A DNA stretch of 64,000 nt from Cladocopium goreaui (GCA_947184155.2 CAMXCT020006168.1:69333-133332); one strand, 5' to 3'; shown: positions 11,471-21,456, counted from the first letter of the stretch. The notes: generated by a model not told the origin, from the letters alone. Numbers and translations are program-made.

Positions 11471-11949
11471 AACACGTTTGGGTGCATTTCCGCTAGCGCT
11501 CTAGGTGGAGGCCTGCTGCATACCAGCCGCACGAAAAATGGCGAAAAATGTCGCTACACAAAAGATGCGTCCCCCGAAGAGGACATGATTGACCACTCTG
11601 TTTGAAGGGGATCCATAACATCTATGTCTAGAAATGATCCATGAACTGGGAATAACCAGCCAGGGTCACAATCTACACTGTCTATAGAATTCTATCATAT
11701 TCTATATATGTATGATTCCCACATGTTTTCTAAGACAGGAGTCCTGATACATTTTGTCTGCGGCGCTGCATGGGGAGGTGGGAGGAGCACCTCGGACCGC
11801 GGTGGTGTTTCGGAACCGCGATGCTGTTGGCGTGTTTTGTTCGGGTTAGGCCGGCAAAGCAAACAGGCAAAATCAAGCTGATGCTCGTAAATCGTGAGCG
11901 TATGCAAGGCGAAAGTGACACATTATTTTTTTCAAGCAACATACCACAA

Positions 11950-12058
11950 CTGGTTGGTGGTTTGGAACATTTGGATGATTTTTCCATCATATTGGGAATG
12001 TCATCATCCCAACTGACTTTCATATTTTTCAGAGGGGTAGGGCTCAACCACCAACCAG
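11950..12058. mobile_element. family B element with 4-bp target repeat
   Basis: CTGGTTGGTGGTTTGGAACA at the left, CTCAACCACCAACCAG at the right, with the full core TTGGGAATGTCATCATCCCA. The 4 bases ACAA precede and follow the element, a plausible target-site duplication. Confidence 0.8.
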
Positions 12059-12079
12059 ACAACACTTTTTTCAAAATTG

Positions 12080-12187
12080 TACCATCTGGTTATGTAACAT
12101 AGCCATGGGAAATCACCATTTTTAATAGGCAAACCATCTGTTTCTATGGGCCATCTATACCATGGCTATGTTAAATAACCAGAGGGT
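12080..12187. mobile_element. family A palindromic element
   Basis: TACCATCTGGTTATGTAACA at the left, ATAACCAGAGGGTA at the right. It starts about 20 bp after the preceding family B copy. Paired arms include ACATAGCCATGG and CCATGGCTATGT. Confidence 0.7.
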
Positions 12188-12542
12188 AGCAAATTTCGTA
12201 GGCCACTTGCTTTGGCGATGGTCATCACTTGCTGCGAATCGATAAAACCACGCTTTGATCACTTTGAAACCGGAGAATAGAGCCCTTCGGTCATAGCGAT
12301 TCCCAAAAGCACGGCAGATGACTGCCGCACTTTCATGATTTTCAGTGTTGACCCAACGAAGAATCACGGCGCAATACGGCTATCATATTTCGCTGTGAGT
12401 CATTCATCGACATTCTGATGTCGATGTTGCGGTCGCCCACAATTCCATGGGATTCTCTGAAAAATGCGAGCCAACTGAGCCGCATCACCAAATTTTGGTT
12501 GGCGCAAAACAGCAACAGCATTCAAATTTCCCAGGTTTCTTT

Positions 12543-13860
12543 TCGCAAATTGAAGAGGAAGTTACACTTCAAGGAGATGTTGCAAGGCAGAAGCAAATTC
12601 AATCAGACGTTTCCCAGTAGAAGAAACTTCAAGAAGACGTTACAAGGTAGTAGCAACTTCAAGAAAATGCCACCACGTGGAAGCAACTTAAAGAGAAAGT
12701 TACACTTCAAGAAGATGTTACGACGTAGAAGCAACTTCAAGAAGACGGTACAAGGTAGCAGCAACTTCAAGAAGAGGCCACAACATAGCACCAGCTTCAA
12801 GAGAAAGTTACACTTCAAGAAGATGTTACAACGTAGAAGCAACTTCAAGAAGACGGTACAGGCTAGCAGCAACTTCAAAAAGAGGCCACAACGTAGCAGC
12901 AGCTTTACAATTCAAGAAGATGTAACAACGTAGCAGCAGCTTCAAGAAGATGGTACAAGGTAGCAGCAACTTCAAGAGAAAGTTACATTTCGAAGCAAAT
13001 TCAAGAGAAAGTTACACTTCAAGAAGATGTTACAACGTAGAAGCAAATTCAAGAGGATTCAAGAAGATGTTACAACGTAGACGCAACTTCAAGAAGACGG
13101 TACAAGGTGGCAGCAACTTCAAGAAGAGGCCACAACGTAGCAGCAGCTTCAAAAGAAAGTTACACTTCAAGGAGATGTTACAACGTAGAAGCAAATTCAA
13201 GAGGACTTCAAGAAGATGTTACAACGTAGACCCAACTTCAAGAAGACGGTACAAACTAGCAGCAACTTCAAGAAGAGGCCACAACGTAGCAGCAGCTTCA
13301 AGAGAAAGTTACAATTCAAGAAGATGTTACAACGTAGAAGCAACTTCAAGAAAATGATACAAGGTAGCAGCAACTTCAAGAAGAGGCCACAACGTAGCAG
13401 CAGCTTCAAGAGAAATGTACACTTCAAGAAGATGCTACAACGTAGAAGCAACTTCAAGAAGAGGGTACAAGTCAGCAGCAACTTCAAGAAGAGGCCACAA
13501 CGTAGCAGCAGCTTCAAGAGAAAGTTACACTTCAAGAAGATTTTACAATGTAGAAGCAACTTCAAGACGACGGTACAAGGTAGCAGCAACTTCAAGAAGA
13601 GGCCACAACGTAGCCGCAGCTTCAAGAGAAAGTTACATTTCAAGAAGATGTTACGCCGTAGAAACAAATTCAAGAGAAAGTTACACTTCAAGATGTTACA
13701 ACATAGAAGCAACTTCAAGAAGACGGTACAAGGTAGCAGCAACTTCAAGAAGAGGCTACAATGTAGCAGCAGCCAGAAGAGTCAAGATGATATTACACTC
13801 CAAGAAGATTTTACAACGTAGCAGCAACTTCAAGAGGACGGTACAACGTAGAAGCAAGCT
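12543..13860. repeat. 108-bp higher-order tandem array (30+30+30+18)
   Basis: The basic 30-mer ends in AGCAACTTCAAGAAGA. Three variants alternate: GTTACAACGTAGAAG..., GGTACAAGGTAGCAG... and GCCACAACGTAGCAG.... An 18-mer GTTACACTTCAAGAAGAT completes the 108-bp period, about a dozen times with gains and losses of units. The + strand stays open in pieces (12418-12933, 12950-13357, 13216-13821) as a very basic peptide of QRRSNFKK, QGSSNFKK and QRSSSFKRKLHF blocks. The minus strand is open as a Leu/Cys-rich hydrophobic peptide. Confidence 0.93.
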
Positions 13861-13879
13861 CAGGAGGACGTTGCACAGT

Positions 13880-15124
13880 ATGACGTAGGTGTGGCAACTG
13901 AAGAGAGACATGGGTAACATGACGTAGATATGAGAGCGTAAGATGACGCGTCTGGGGGATGCAAGAGAAGGACGTTATTAGCCCCACCCTTCCCCCATCA
14001 GAACCAAAAAAAATGTGAAAACACATATTTACCACGGCGAATTGTGAGCCGTGGTCCAACTACAAGTGAGGCTTCATCCACTGTGCCAATACCCCGTTCG
14101 AGTCTATCACATCCGTCCATGGCACAGGGTGTAAAGCAACATCACTGCAACTTGCCAAAATATGTAAAAGATACAGATACAATCTTTTGAAAAACAACAT
14201 CTTGTGGTCCTTGGCAGTGCAACAAAAGGCATGACCGCGAAACAACAACCACTGAAATTTCGTTGCATAGGGCCCGAAACCAAGGAATGGACAAAAGACC
14301 TTGCAACCTGCAAGGTGTGTGGAACCAACATCAAACATGCAGCACTGGCTTGCGCTCGTCAAGAAAGTGTAGTGGTTTGTACGCAGTTTCTGGGGAAATC
14401 ACAGCTCCAGTGGGCTCAATCCACGCCTCTGCCGCGCAGATCTCTTGCCGCTTGCCCTAAACGGACCTTTGGAATGTTCATTGTCTTCGCTGCGCGGGCG
14501 ATATGTTTTTTTTCTTGCGTTTTTGGTTTGCACATGTTTGCACTAAATCTATATTTAGAACTTAAACACGTGTTTCTGATTGGTGATTGGTTGTGTTGTT
14601 TTGTTGGGAACCCCCGTCCCTTGTCATAGTCGACTTGCCATGGGTTTTGGGACGCAAACAAACACCTTCGAACAGATCGTTGGCACTAATTATCGACACC
14701 TTCGGCCGCAAACAAACACCTTCGGACGTAACGTTTGAAACACATTTATCAACATATGACAATAATGTACGTATAAGATTCGAGAATCACAATAACTTTC
14801 AATTAAATTAAAACATGTCTATTTGTGTTATAGCCCGGAATTTTGGGCAACCTTTGGTCCCAATTCCACGACAGATGGACGGAAATTGTGGCTCGAGCAC
14901 GCTCATGACCTGGCAACTCAAAAGCACGCCATCATCCCGTGAGGGATGACCGAATTCGTGGTGGATGATGTGGCTAGCGGTTGGTACCCCTCATGCAGGA
15001 GGGGCGTGAGGGGCGCGAGAAACTTGAGAAGTTGCTCCGGGGCCTGCGACCAGCCCAGTGGAAAAAAACCACGATTTTCGGGAAGGAGGTGGACGTGCTA
15101 CGCGCAGCTGCCACCTTCTCGGAC
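13880..15124. other. spacer left of the retrotransposon composite
   Basis: One + strand opening (14204-14629) contains WTKDLATCKVCGTNIKHAAL, a CxxC followed by His that might be a remnant of a zinc-binding domain, but the rest shows no family. Direct repeats of GCAAACAAACACCTTCG occur at 14653 and 14708. From about 14980 a second + frame is open (REKLEKLLRGLRPAQWKKTT) and runs into the duplicated segment at 15125. Confidence 0.35.
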
Positions 15125-15750
15125 AAGCTGGTCACCTGGCAGTGCAATCCTCATGAGGCCAAGACGTTCGATCAGATGGCCTGCGACCCGCGGCGCGGCA
15201 TCCTGATTCAAAGAACCAGCCACTGGGCCGGAGAGATTGGTGGAACTGATGTTAGGTCGTGAAGTGCGGCGCGTGGCCGAGATGGATGACCACGTTTGCG
15301 TGGAACTGCAAAGCGGAAGTGGGTTACGGCTACGAAACTCTATGCTTCCGGGCGGACGAGGAAAGGCGTTCCAAATGTCTACAGCCCCATGGGTTTCATG
15401 TCCCGCAAGAGCCTCCACACAAGGACCTGTCTACAGAGATGGCACCATTAAGATCTTCAGGCCAGGACCTCTTTGGATAGGACCCCACCAGATCTCCACA
15501 TTTTTTTTTGGGCCAAAACTTGTGCAAGACTAGCAGGGACTTTACCGAAGATGCCGGCAGGATTTTCACACTAAGGACCTTTGCAGGATTTTTCGCGCGC
15601 TTTTGACAGGATTTCGTCAGGATTTCCACTGGATCTTATCACAGAGACCTCTGCAAGGCCTTGGTCAAGATGCTCTTGTATTGCGGACCGGTGAGACAGC
15701 ACCATGAAACCCTTGCAACAAACACTTGCGAGATTGCCTAAGACCCGCGG
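15125..15750. repeat. 626-bp segment A1, direct repeat of 21457-22082
   Basis: Starts AAGCTGGTCACCTGGCAGTG and ends AGACCCGCGG, just before the first LTR. The second copy differs by scattered substitutions and small indels (for example GATGTTAGG versus GATGATGTTAGG). Both copies hold fragments of open frame such as TFDQMACDPRRGILIQ and RTSHWAGEI without a recognised family. CGCGG at its end matches the bases after the third LTR, so it reads as host DNA left of an insertion that was later duplicated. Confidence 0.8.
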
Positions 15751-15866
15751 TGTCAGTTGTTTAGGTAAGTAGCATGACCCCTGCATGTAGCAAGGGTGAC
15801 ACGCACAAACCACTGTGCACTTTGCAGCCCTTCTTTCAGCGTCTCAAAACAGTGCGCAGCTTTTCA
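15751..15866 (+). mobile_element. LTR 1 (116 bp), 5' LTR of copia-type element
   Basis: TGTCAGTTGTTTAGGTAAGT to GCGCAGCTTTTCA: a TG...CA terminal pair, 116 bp. Two other copies of the same length lie at 21113 and 22083. It is followed at once by TGGTAGCGTGGAGCC, which looks like a primer-binding site. Confidence 0.88.
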
Positions 15867-16389
15867 TGGTAGCGTGGAGCCTGTGCTGGGAACTGAGAAA
15901 AACAACCCAATAAGTGAAAGGGGACCCAGCGGAGTTCCAAAGTTCCCAGCCAGGACGGCTGAGGAAGGATCGCCCGTGGACAAGGCAAGGGCGCTGAGGC
16001 TGGACATACGTGAGTCCCAGCTGAAAGACCTCAAGGCCAGACTACAGCCTTTAGAGGAGGACCGCCTTAGGAGACAGACAGAGAGGATGGAAAGAGCGAA
16101 GAACGCAAAGAACCCAGAACGGGACAGGAGACAAGAAAACCCGAGCAAAGAGAGGGCAGGAAACTCAGCTGAACAAGGCCTGAGAAAGGTTGTGAGGGAA
16201 CCAGGAGAAAGGAAGAGGATAAGAGTGCGGGACGCACTAGGGTTCCGAGAGAGGACTGCCGGGACCGATCTAGGAGATCAGAAAGGGGGACCAGGAGCGC
16301 AGGACGCGCCGAAGTACCCGTTAAGGAGGAACAGAGAAGCAGGTCAAGGAGATCTGAGAGAGAAAAGGAAAGGACAGAAGGTCCTCTTA

Positions 16390-16423
<34 letters not shown>

Positions 16424-16479
16424 GACGACAAGCAGTCCTAGGAGGAGAAGGTCCAGTCCGGGACGGACTAGGAACCTAG
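15796..16479 (+). CDS. retrotransposon 5' ORF, basic coiled-coil-like
   Basis: 227 codons beginning inside LTR 1. After about residue 55 it is very rich in R, E, K and Q with heptad-like spacing (ESQLKDLKARLQPLEEDRLR, then a run of R/E dipeptides), ending in an AG-rich simple stretch at 16390-16430. The charge pattern suggests a coiled-coil or RNA-binding leader of gag rather than an enzyme. The start inside the LTR may not be used; a downstream start or fusion to the following gag frame is equally likely. Confidence 0.5.
15867..15884 (+). promoter_or_regulatory. putative primer-binding site
   Basis: TGGTAGCGTGGAGCCTGT directly abuts the LTR end. It begins with TGG as needed to pair with a tRNA 3' CCA and resembles initiator-Met tRNA-primed sites. 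The same position after LTR 2 reads TGGTAGCATGGAGCC. Confidence 0.6.
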
Positions 16480-16793
16480 AAGAAGGACCGGGACGATCCA
16501 GAGAAAGGGGCGATCTCGAGGTAGACTACGAGCGAGACTCCGAGAGAGAACCATCCCAACAGTGGGACGAGGTCCAAGAAGAGGAAGAAGGAGCGGACAA
16601 CTGGTCGCGGTTAGAAGACACCCCACGATACTACCAGGAGGACTGGAGCTGGAGCAGTTGGGACTGGAATTATTGTGGGACACTTGGCAGCCCAACTACT
16701 ACCCTAAAGGAGAAGGTAAGAAAGGTAAAGGAAAAGGAAAAGGAAGTCAAAGAGCAAAAACGAAAAGGGCAAAAAAAAACAAAAAATTGCCCC

Positions 16794-17678
16794 GTGGAGA
16801 AAGGACCCAGAGTACAAAGGAACTACGCAAGTGACGCAGTCAACTCGGTCAGTACCAAGGGACCGATCACCGAGAGAGTGGCGAGACCCATCGCCCAACC
16901 CGAAAACAGGGAACAAGAGCATGCAACTTGGCAAGCTTTTGACTTTGCCCTGAGAGCCTACCTTGTGGCTTTGGACGAAGGATTGCAAAATGATTTTGGG
17001 GTACTAAGGCAAAATCCGGAGACTTCGGTGAAGATGGATGAAATGGAAGATGGAATTAAGAAGCGAGGGACCATCTTGTACGCAGTACTCACGAGCCTAG
17101 TACAAGGCCGACCACAGAAAATCCTGAAATCCATCCAACAAGGAAATGGGTTTGAGTGCTATCGTGTGCTAGCTGCTCAGGCTACGCCACAGCTCAGAAC
17201 ACGAGCACTTGCGCTTTTGCAAAGCATCCCCCAGGACACGTTCAGCAGAACTGCGGCGCTGACAGAAAATCTCCAACGTCTGGACGGTTTGGTGAAAGAG
17301 TACGAAGGAACCAGTGGTGGCAAGGAAGTAGGAGATGACATCTTGGTTGGAGTGCTTCTCAAGAACGCGCCTGCACAAATGCGAAGCTGGCTACTGGGTC
17401 ACTTAAAGGAGGACACTCCGTACAGCCAGGTCAGGGAAGCGGTTCGGAGTTCGGACCTGCAGACCTACAAGTGGGCTGATAGCATCAGCTATTACCAAAA
17501 GCACCACGAAAGAACATCTACTGATGTTGTTCCTATGGAAGTGGACCGTATGGAGAAAGGAGGAAAATCAAAAGGAAAAGGCAAAAAGGGTAAAGGAAAA
17601 GGCAAGGACGCCAAGGCAAAAGAACCTCACAAAGAAAGGTCGAGTTGGTGTTCGAGGCATCAACTGGACAAAAGTTGA
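16794..17678 (+). pseudogene. gag: gag of copia-type element, zinc knuckle lost
   Basis: 294 codons. Residues ~40-240 form a helical capsid-like region (FDFALRAYLVALDEGLQNDF, ALLQSIPQDTFSRTAALTE, LLKNAPAQMRSWLLGHL) of the type found in copia gag polyproteins. The C-terminal part is a GKGKKGKGKGKDAK tail that normally leads into a CCHC zinc knuckle. No CxxCxGHxxxxC motif follows, so that piece appears deleted. The product would package element RNA into virus-like particles. Frame is lost near 17678, and the protease remnant continues in another frame from about 17645. Confidence 0.7.
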
Positions 17679-18064
17679 AGGTGAGGCAAATGGCCACAGT
17701 GGCAGAAGCGGTACGACAGCCACTACTGAGTGCAGGCAAGTTCCCGAAGAACGGATGGACGCCTGGGAGAGATGCTAATGGAAATTTGCATTTGAAGCAC
17801 GGCCGGGACGGTTACCAAATCCCCATCCACTACTCGGGAAACAGCTTAGCTGTGAAAGTGGAGGTTCGGCGAGTCGACCAGCAGTATGTGCGCGAGATTT
17901 GCTTGGTACCGAAAGCCAACAAGATCATTGAGGATACGTGGTACTACGTAAATGGAATTTCTACGTATGGGTCGGAGACGGACAGACATGTCACATGTCG
18001 ATGGCCGCAAACAGTTTGGAATCTCAGACTACCCTTACCGTACGACAATGATCTTGGTGTCTGA
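17645..18064 (+). pseudogene. protease / pre-integrase remnant of copia pol
   Basis: 139 codons reading EASTGQKLKVRQMATVAEAV, RQPLLSAGKFPKNGW and HYSGNSLAVKVEVRR. The LLSAGK motif and the following NSL block are what follows the aspartic protease core in copia-like polyproteins. The D-S/T-G active-site triad that should precede it is absent, consistent with the same deletion that removed the gag zinc knuckle. Confidence 0.55.
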
Positions 18065-18161
18065 CCAGGAAAAGGGACAATATCTCAATCCAGTATGGAG
18101 GCCAGATGAGGAAGTCTGGAAAATCATTCAGTGTGCGGCATAATACGCTGCAGAAGGATTT

Positions 18162-18590
18162 ATGGTGGAAACGAACGCCCCAATACCAGATCTGGAGGGC
18201 CCGACGCAAACCCTCACGATGTTGCACCTGGTACCGATGACGGAGCAGGAAGTCATTGCACGGGTGGGAAAGCCAGCCAGGAAAGAAAATGTACAGGAAG
18301 AGGACTTGGGATCGGAAAGGCCCCATGATGCAGTGCTGGTACAGCCGGCGGAACCGGAACAGCAGCTTGTACGAGCTCCATCGGAATTCGAGGCGATTAC
18401 CTATGGAGAGAATGTGCTCACCGCAGAGTCATCGCTGCGAGTGATGAGAAGGGCATGTCAGTTCTACGGACTTCCCGAAACCGGAAGCAAGAAGGAATGT
18501 TGGGAAAGGTTGACTCGATTTCTTGCAAATGCAGAACTTGATGCAGCTCTGGAGGTGGCAAAGCAAAGACGATCTGGTCAGGCACGGTGA
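18162..18590 (+). CDS. pol linker with SAP-like motif
   Basis: 142 codons between protease remnant and integrase. Residues ~88-120 read SSLRVMRRACQFYGLPETGS KKECWERL, a helix-turn-helix pattern close to the SAP DNA-binding motif (small Leu-rich helix, GLP turn, K/R helix). An insertion of this kind before integrase is not part of the minimal copia pol. After its stop the coding sense continues in another frame: HELTHLPKAPWCE, then an in-frame TGA, then CMATKSREDTH, so one stop interrupts the integrase N-terminal region. Confidence 0.5.
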   Translation: MVETNAPIPDLEGPTQTLTMLHLVPMTEQEVIARVGKPARKENVQEEDLGSERPHDAVLVQPAEPEQQLVRAPSEFEAITYGENVLTAESSLRVMRRACQFYGLPETGSKKECWERLTRFLANAELDAALEVAKQRRSGQAR

Positions 18591-18681
18591 AGCCATACCA
18601 TTGCCTAAGGACGTGAACCCACAGGAGAAGGAGCAGCATGAACTCACTCATCTGCCCAAGGCTCCATGGTGTGAGTGATGC

Positions 18682-19236
18682 ATGGCCACCAAGAGCAGGG
18701 AGGACACCCACAAAAGAGCAAGTCTCAAGGACATTGATGACCGGACGATGGTGCATATAGACTTCGGGTACATCACGGGTGAACCCCAGAGTGGTGACGA
18801 GAACGCACCCAGCACCACGTTCTTGTGTGCGTTGAAAGCCAAACAAGGTGGGTGGTGGCAATCCCAGTTCCAAGCAAGGACGAAATACGTGGTCCAGCAG
18901 TTGGTGAATGCCACGGCAGGATATGGAGACATCAACCTGCTGATTCGCACAGATCAGGAACCAGCATCGCAACACATAGCCAAAACATGGCAATCTTCAA
19001 GAGCTGCGATGAAACTCAAGTCGCACATCCAACTTGTTGCAGTGGGACAGCATCAAGGACTGCTGTCAGAAAGGTGCGTCCAGACGGTACGTCGACAGAC
19101 TTTGTGTCTCATGCATGAACCGGAAGCCAGAACTGGAGTTACCGTGTCTCCAAGTTCAATACTGTGCACCTGGGCCTTGCGGCATGCAGGGTGGCTGTTG
19201 AATCGATTTCAGCCTGCAAGTGGCCCTGCGAGCTGA
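18682..19236 (+). pseudogene. integrase core of copia-type element
   Basis: 184 codons. The RNase H-fold acidic triad can be placed at MVHIDFGYITGE (first Asp), LLIRTDQEPASQH (second Asp) and GLLSERCVQTVRRQ (Glu), the usual D, D(~55-60), E(~35-40) spacing of rve integrases. The Asn/Gly-rich loop normally found before the Glu is degenerate. The catalytic core would join element DNA to a target. The N-terminal zinc-binding part is cut off by an in-frame TGA at about 18675-18680. Confidence 0.7.
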
Positions 19237-20255
19237 GATTTGAGCGGCGTTACGCCGGCAAGTTGGTGCCATCTGGGACCACAGTTTTTGCGAGAACCCT
19301 GCCGGGAAAACCAAAAGGTATTGCCCAGTTCGAGAAAGCGATCTTTTTGGGCAAAAACGAGGCATCAGATTCATTTTTGGTGGGTACCATTTCTGGCACG
19401 CGTGTGGCTCGAACTGTGCGCAGGAGTGTCACGCCATACCAAACCGAAAATTTGATGAAGGCCAAAGGGGTACCATGGAATTTCCAACAAAAATCAATCG
19501 GAGTGAAACTGAGATGTCAAAAGTCAATGCCTATGCTTGGCACAGTGCCCTTCGTAGACGAAGACGCTGAAACAGTCAAAAAAACTGGCCAGGAACAAAT
19601 CAGCAGTGAGGCCGCCAGCCCGAACCGGCCAGATGCACAACATTGCATCCGTGAACTGGCAAGTCACCTGGTCAGACCAACAGAGAGCCAGTACCGACAG
19701 CTGGAACACCTTACGTGCTACCTGAAGGGATCAGCTGGATACGCTGTCAGGCTTCCAAAGACCACACGTGGACAAAGGGTGCGGAAACCCAATTTAGAAG
19801 AAAATCAGCAGCCAGAGGAACATCTGCTAGAGATCTTCACTGACTCCGATTGGGGTGGCAACAAAACAACACGCAAGAGTGTCTCGGTGGCACACTTGTA
19901 CTGGAACGGTACATTGATCCACACGTTGACAAAAACCCAAAAGGCGGTCGCACTGTCTTCCCGTGAATCTGAATATGTAGCAATGACCACCGGAGCATCA
20001 GAGGGTGTGTTCCTGAACAATTGCATCGAATTTCTCACAGGAAAACGCTGTCGAATCGTGTTGAGGTGTGATTCGAACAGTGCGCGAGCCTTCTGCCATA
20101 GGCAGGGAGTGGGCCGAGTCCGCCACATATCCTGCGGATTGTTATGGCCGCAAGATCTGGTGCAGCAAGGAGACTTGGAAGTGAAACCAGTAAAAAAAAC
20201 GCAGAAAGGAAATCTTCAGACAACGTACAAGATGCTCAGAGTATTCATGGTTTAA
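19164..20255 (+). pseudogene. integrase C-terminus, RT remnant and RNase H
   Basis: 363 codons. Residues ~1-110 are the integrase C-terminal region (KPKGIAQFEKAIFLGKNEAS). After ~residue 150 the frame jumps straight to NRPDAQHCIRELASHLVRP, which is the very end of a copia reverse transcriptase. The RT palm with its YxDD box is therefore deleted. RNase H follows complete: IFTDSDWGGNKTTRKS, SSRESEYVAMTTGASEGVFL, CDSNSARAFCHRQGVGRVRH. The acidic residues D, E, D of RNase HI are visible. In-frame fusion across the RT deletion keeps one long ORF. Confidence 0.78.
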
Positions 20256-20258
20256 TCA

Positions 20259-20522
20259 TTGCTGGAGGAAGCTACCGCATCCCCAGTACAAGGGTTTGAG
20301 TCACAGGGCACGGAACCACTGCCATGTGGTAACATCTTAAGGACAAGAGCTGGAACCAATCCATTTTGGATACCGCTGTTGATGGGATTCATCACAGTGT
20401 TGGCAATTGGCCTCCTACTCATCAAACGGATCTGCCGAAGGAGAAGCCGAGAACAGGCAGCGATCCAAGAAAGGGTAAGGGATACTGCGAAGGCCATCCA
20501 AACAGTATGGGATGAAGCATGA
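20259..20522 (+). CDS. 3' ORF of the element, single membrane segment
   Basis: 87 codons starting directly after pol. Residues ~34-55 (NPFWIPLLMGFITVLAIGLL) form one strong hydrophobic helix followed by KRICRRRSRE, a positive-inside stop-transfer pattern. A helical tail (EQAAIQERVRDTAKAIQTV) leads to a stop at 20520-20522. Position after RNase H and before the 3' LTR is where env-like genes sit in some LTR elements. No resemblance to a known envelope was recognised. It overlaps the next ORF by 11 bases. Confidence 0.5.
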   Translation: MLEEATASPVQGFESQGTEPLPCGNILRTRAGTNPFWIPLLMGFITVLAIGLLLIKRICRRRSREQAAIQERVRDTAKAIQTVWDEA

Positions 20523-21012
20523 TGACACCATTGTCCATGGAGAAAGACTGGACAGGCTTGAGGCCAGAAATGCAAGGCTGCAGGAACAATCAGCCATTGC
20601 GGAGGAACATCTGCAACAGCTGAGGAGTGAGGTACGTACACTGCGTGTAGCCATCCAAAGGCTAACCCGCGAAAACCCAGGATCCGTCATGGTAGTCCAA
20701 CTTGATGTACCGGGACTACGTGAAAACATCATCAGACAAGCACAAGAGAGAAGGATTGAACGCTCAGATCAAGAAAGATCTGAGGAAGAAATCAATGAAC
20801 CTAGCGACCAAGGTTCAAACTGGGATCCTGAGGAAGAGGCGTTTGGAGACAACGCCCAGGGTGGATGCAAGAGTACCGAAGCATCCAGGCATATGAAAGG
20901 GACCATGGCCCACTGGTCAGTCCCACAAGCTCTCCAGTGGCAGCACTTCGGAACGAGGAAGAAGAGGCCACTGAGAACTCAAGAGAGCTTCAACCGGAAG
21001 AAGAACCAATGA
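20512..21012 (+). CDS. 3' ORF of the element, coiled coil
   Basis: 166 codons overlapping the membrane-segment ORF. Residues ~10-55 show heptads of Leu, Ala and Val (RLDRLEARNARLQEQ, EHLQQLRSEVRTLRVAI) typical of a coiled coil. An acidic region and a basic C-terminus (RKKRPLR) follow. The short overlap suggests either reinitiation or a single frameshifted gene made of membrane helix plus coiled coil. Function unknown. Confidence 0.45.
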   Translation: MKHDDTIVHGERLDRLEARNARLQEQSAIAEEHLQQLRSEVRTLRVAIQRLTRENPGSVMVVQLDVPGLRENIIRQAQERRIERSDQERSEEEINEPSDQGSNWDPEEEAFGDNAQGGCKSTEASRHMKGTMAHWSVPQALQWQHFGTRKKRPLRTQESFNRKKNQ

Positions 21013-21103
21013 GAGCCGGGCACTAGCTAAGTGAGATTTCGCCAAAGTGCCATCCAACTGCTAGCAGCTGACCTAGCAGCAACAAAGGCTGCAAGTTTCA
21101 GCT

Positions 21104-21112
21104 GAGGCGGGG
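21104..21112 (+). promoter_or_regulatory. putative polypurine tract
   Basis: GAGGCGGGG lies immediately before LTR 2, the expected place for the plus-strand primer. Confidence 0.55.
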
Positions 21113-21228
21113 TGCCACTTGTTGAGGTAAGTAGCATGACCCCCGCAGGTAGCAAGGGTGACACGCACAAACCACTGTGCACTCTGCAGCCCTTCTTTCC
21201 GCGTCTCACAACAGTGCGCTACTTTTCA
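21113..21228 (+). mobile_element. LTR 2 (116 bp)
   Basis: TGCCACTTGTTGAGGTAAGT to GCGCTACTTTTCA. It is the 3' LTR of the unit from 15751 and also the 5' LTR of a shortened second unit, since a primer-binding-like TGGTAGCATGGAGCC follows. Confidence 0.85.
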
Positions 21229-21456
21229 TGGTAGCATGGAGCCTGTGCTGAGGACCTAGTTGGCCGCTGTTTTTGCAAGCAGTTGCTGCGCTGGGTACTG
21301 GCGCCAGGGAACTGAGAAAAAAAACGCAATAAGTGAAAGGGGGCTCAGCGGAGTTCCAAAGTTCCCAGCCAGGACGGCTGAGGAAGGATCGCCCGTGGAC
21401 AAGGCAAGGGCGCTGAGGCTGGACATACTTGAGTCCCAGCTGAAAGACCTCAAGGC
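21229..21456 (+). mobile_element. 5' internal fragment of a second unit
   Basis: Repeats 15867-16037 (AATAAGTGAAAGGGG, AGTTCCAAAGTTCCCAGCC, CTGAAAGACCTCAAGGC). It carries an extra ~55 bp (21254-21310) including TACTGGCGCCAGGGAAC that the first unit has lost. It breaks off at CTCAAGGC and is joined to segment A2. Confidence 0.75.

Larger units (their letters stand above)
10085..12079. other. spacer; mixed, no recognised gene
   Basis: Moderately GC-rich pieces with several 70-90-codon minus-strand openings (10320-10607, 10639-10875, 10805-11071), none of a recognisable family. The + strand reads SLSSRSPKRRREIRW at 10124-10170 in one frame. An ACCATCAAAACCATCAAA repeat runs at about 11382-11470. 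A possible + strand block lies at 11770-11930. Confidence 0.3.
15751..21228 (+). mobile_element. Ty1/copia-type LTR retrotransposon, defective
   Basis: A unit of 5478 bp from LTR 1 to LTR 2, with a primer-binding site after the first LTR and a purine tract (GAGGCGGGG) before the second. Internal order is leader/basic ORF, gag, protease remnant, SAP-like segment, integrase, RT remnant with RNase H, and two extra 3' ORFs. Integrase before RT/RNase H is the copia order. Stop codons and frame changes separate the parts. The protease active site and most of RT are missing, so it could move only with outside help. Outer flanks of the whole composite (to 22198) carry CGCGG on both sides, a likely 5-bp target duplication. 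Confidence 0.85.

Noticed and set aside
14204-14629. BED-type zinc finger of a transposase
   Set aside because: A CxxC and a nearby His are present but the HxxxH/C half is not; no transposase core follows.
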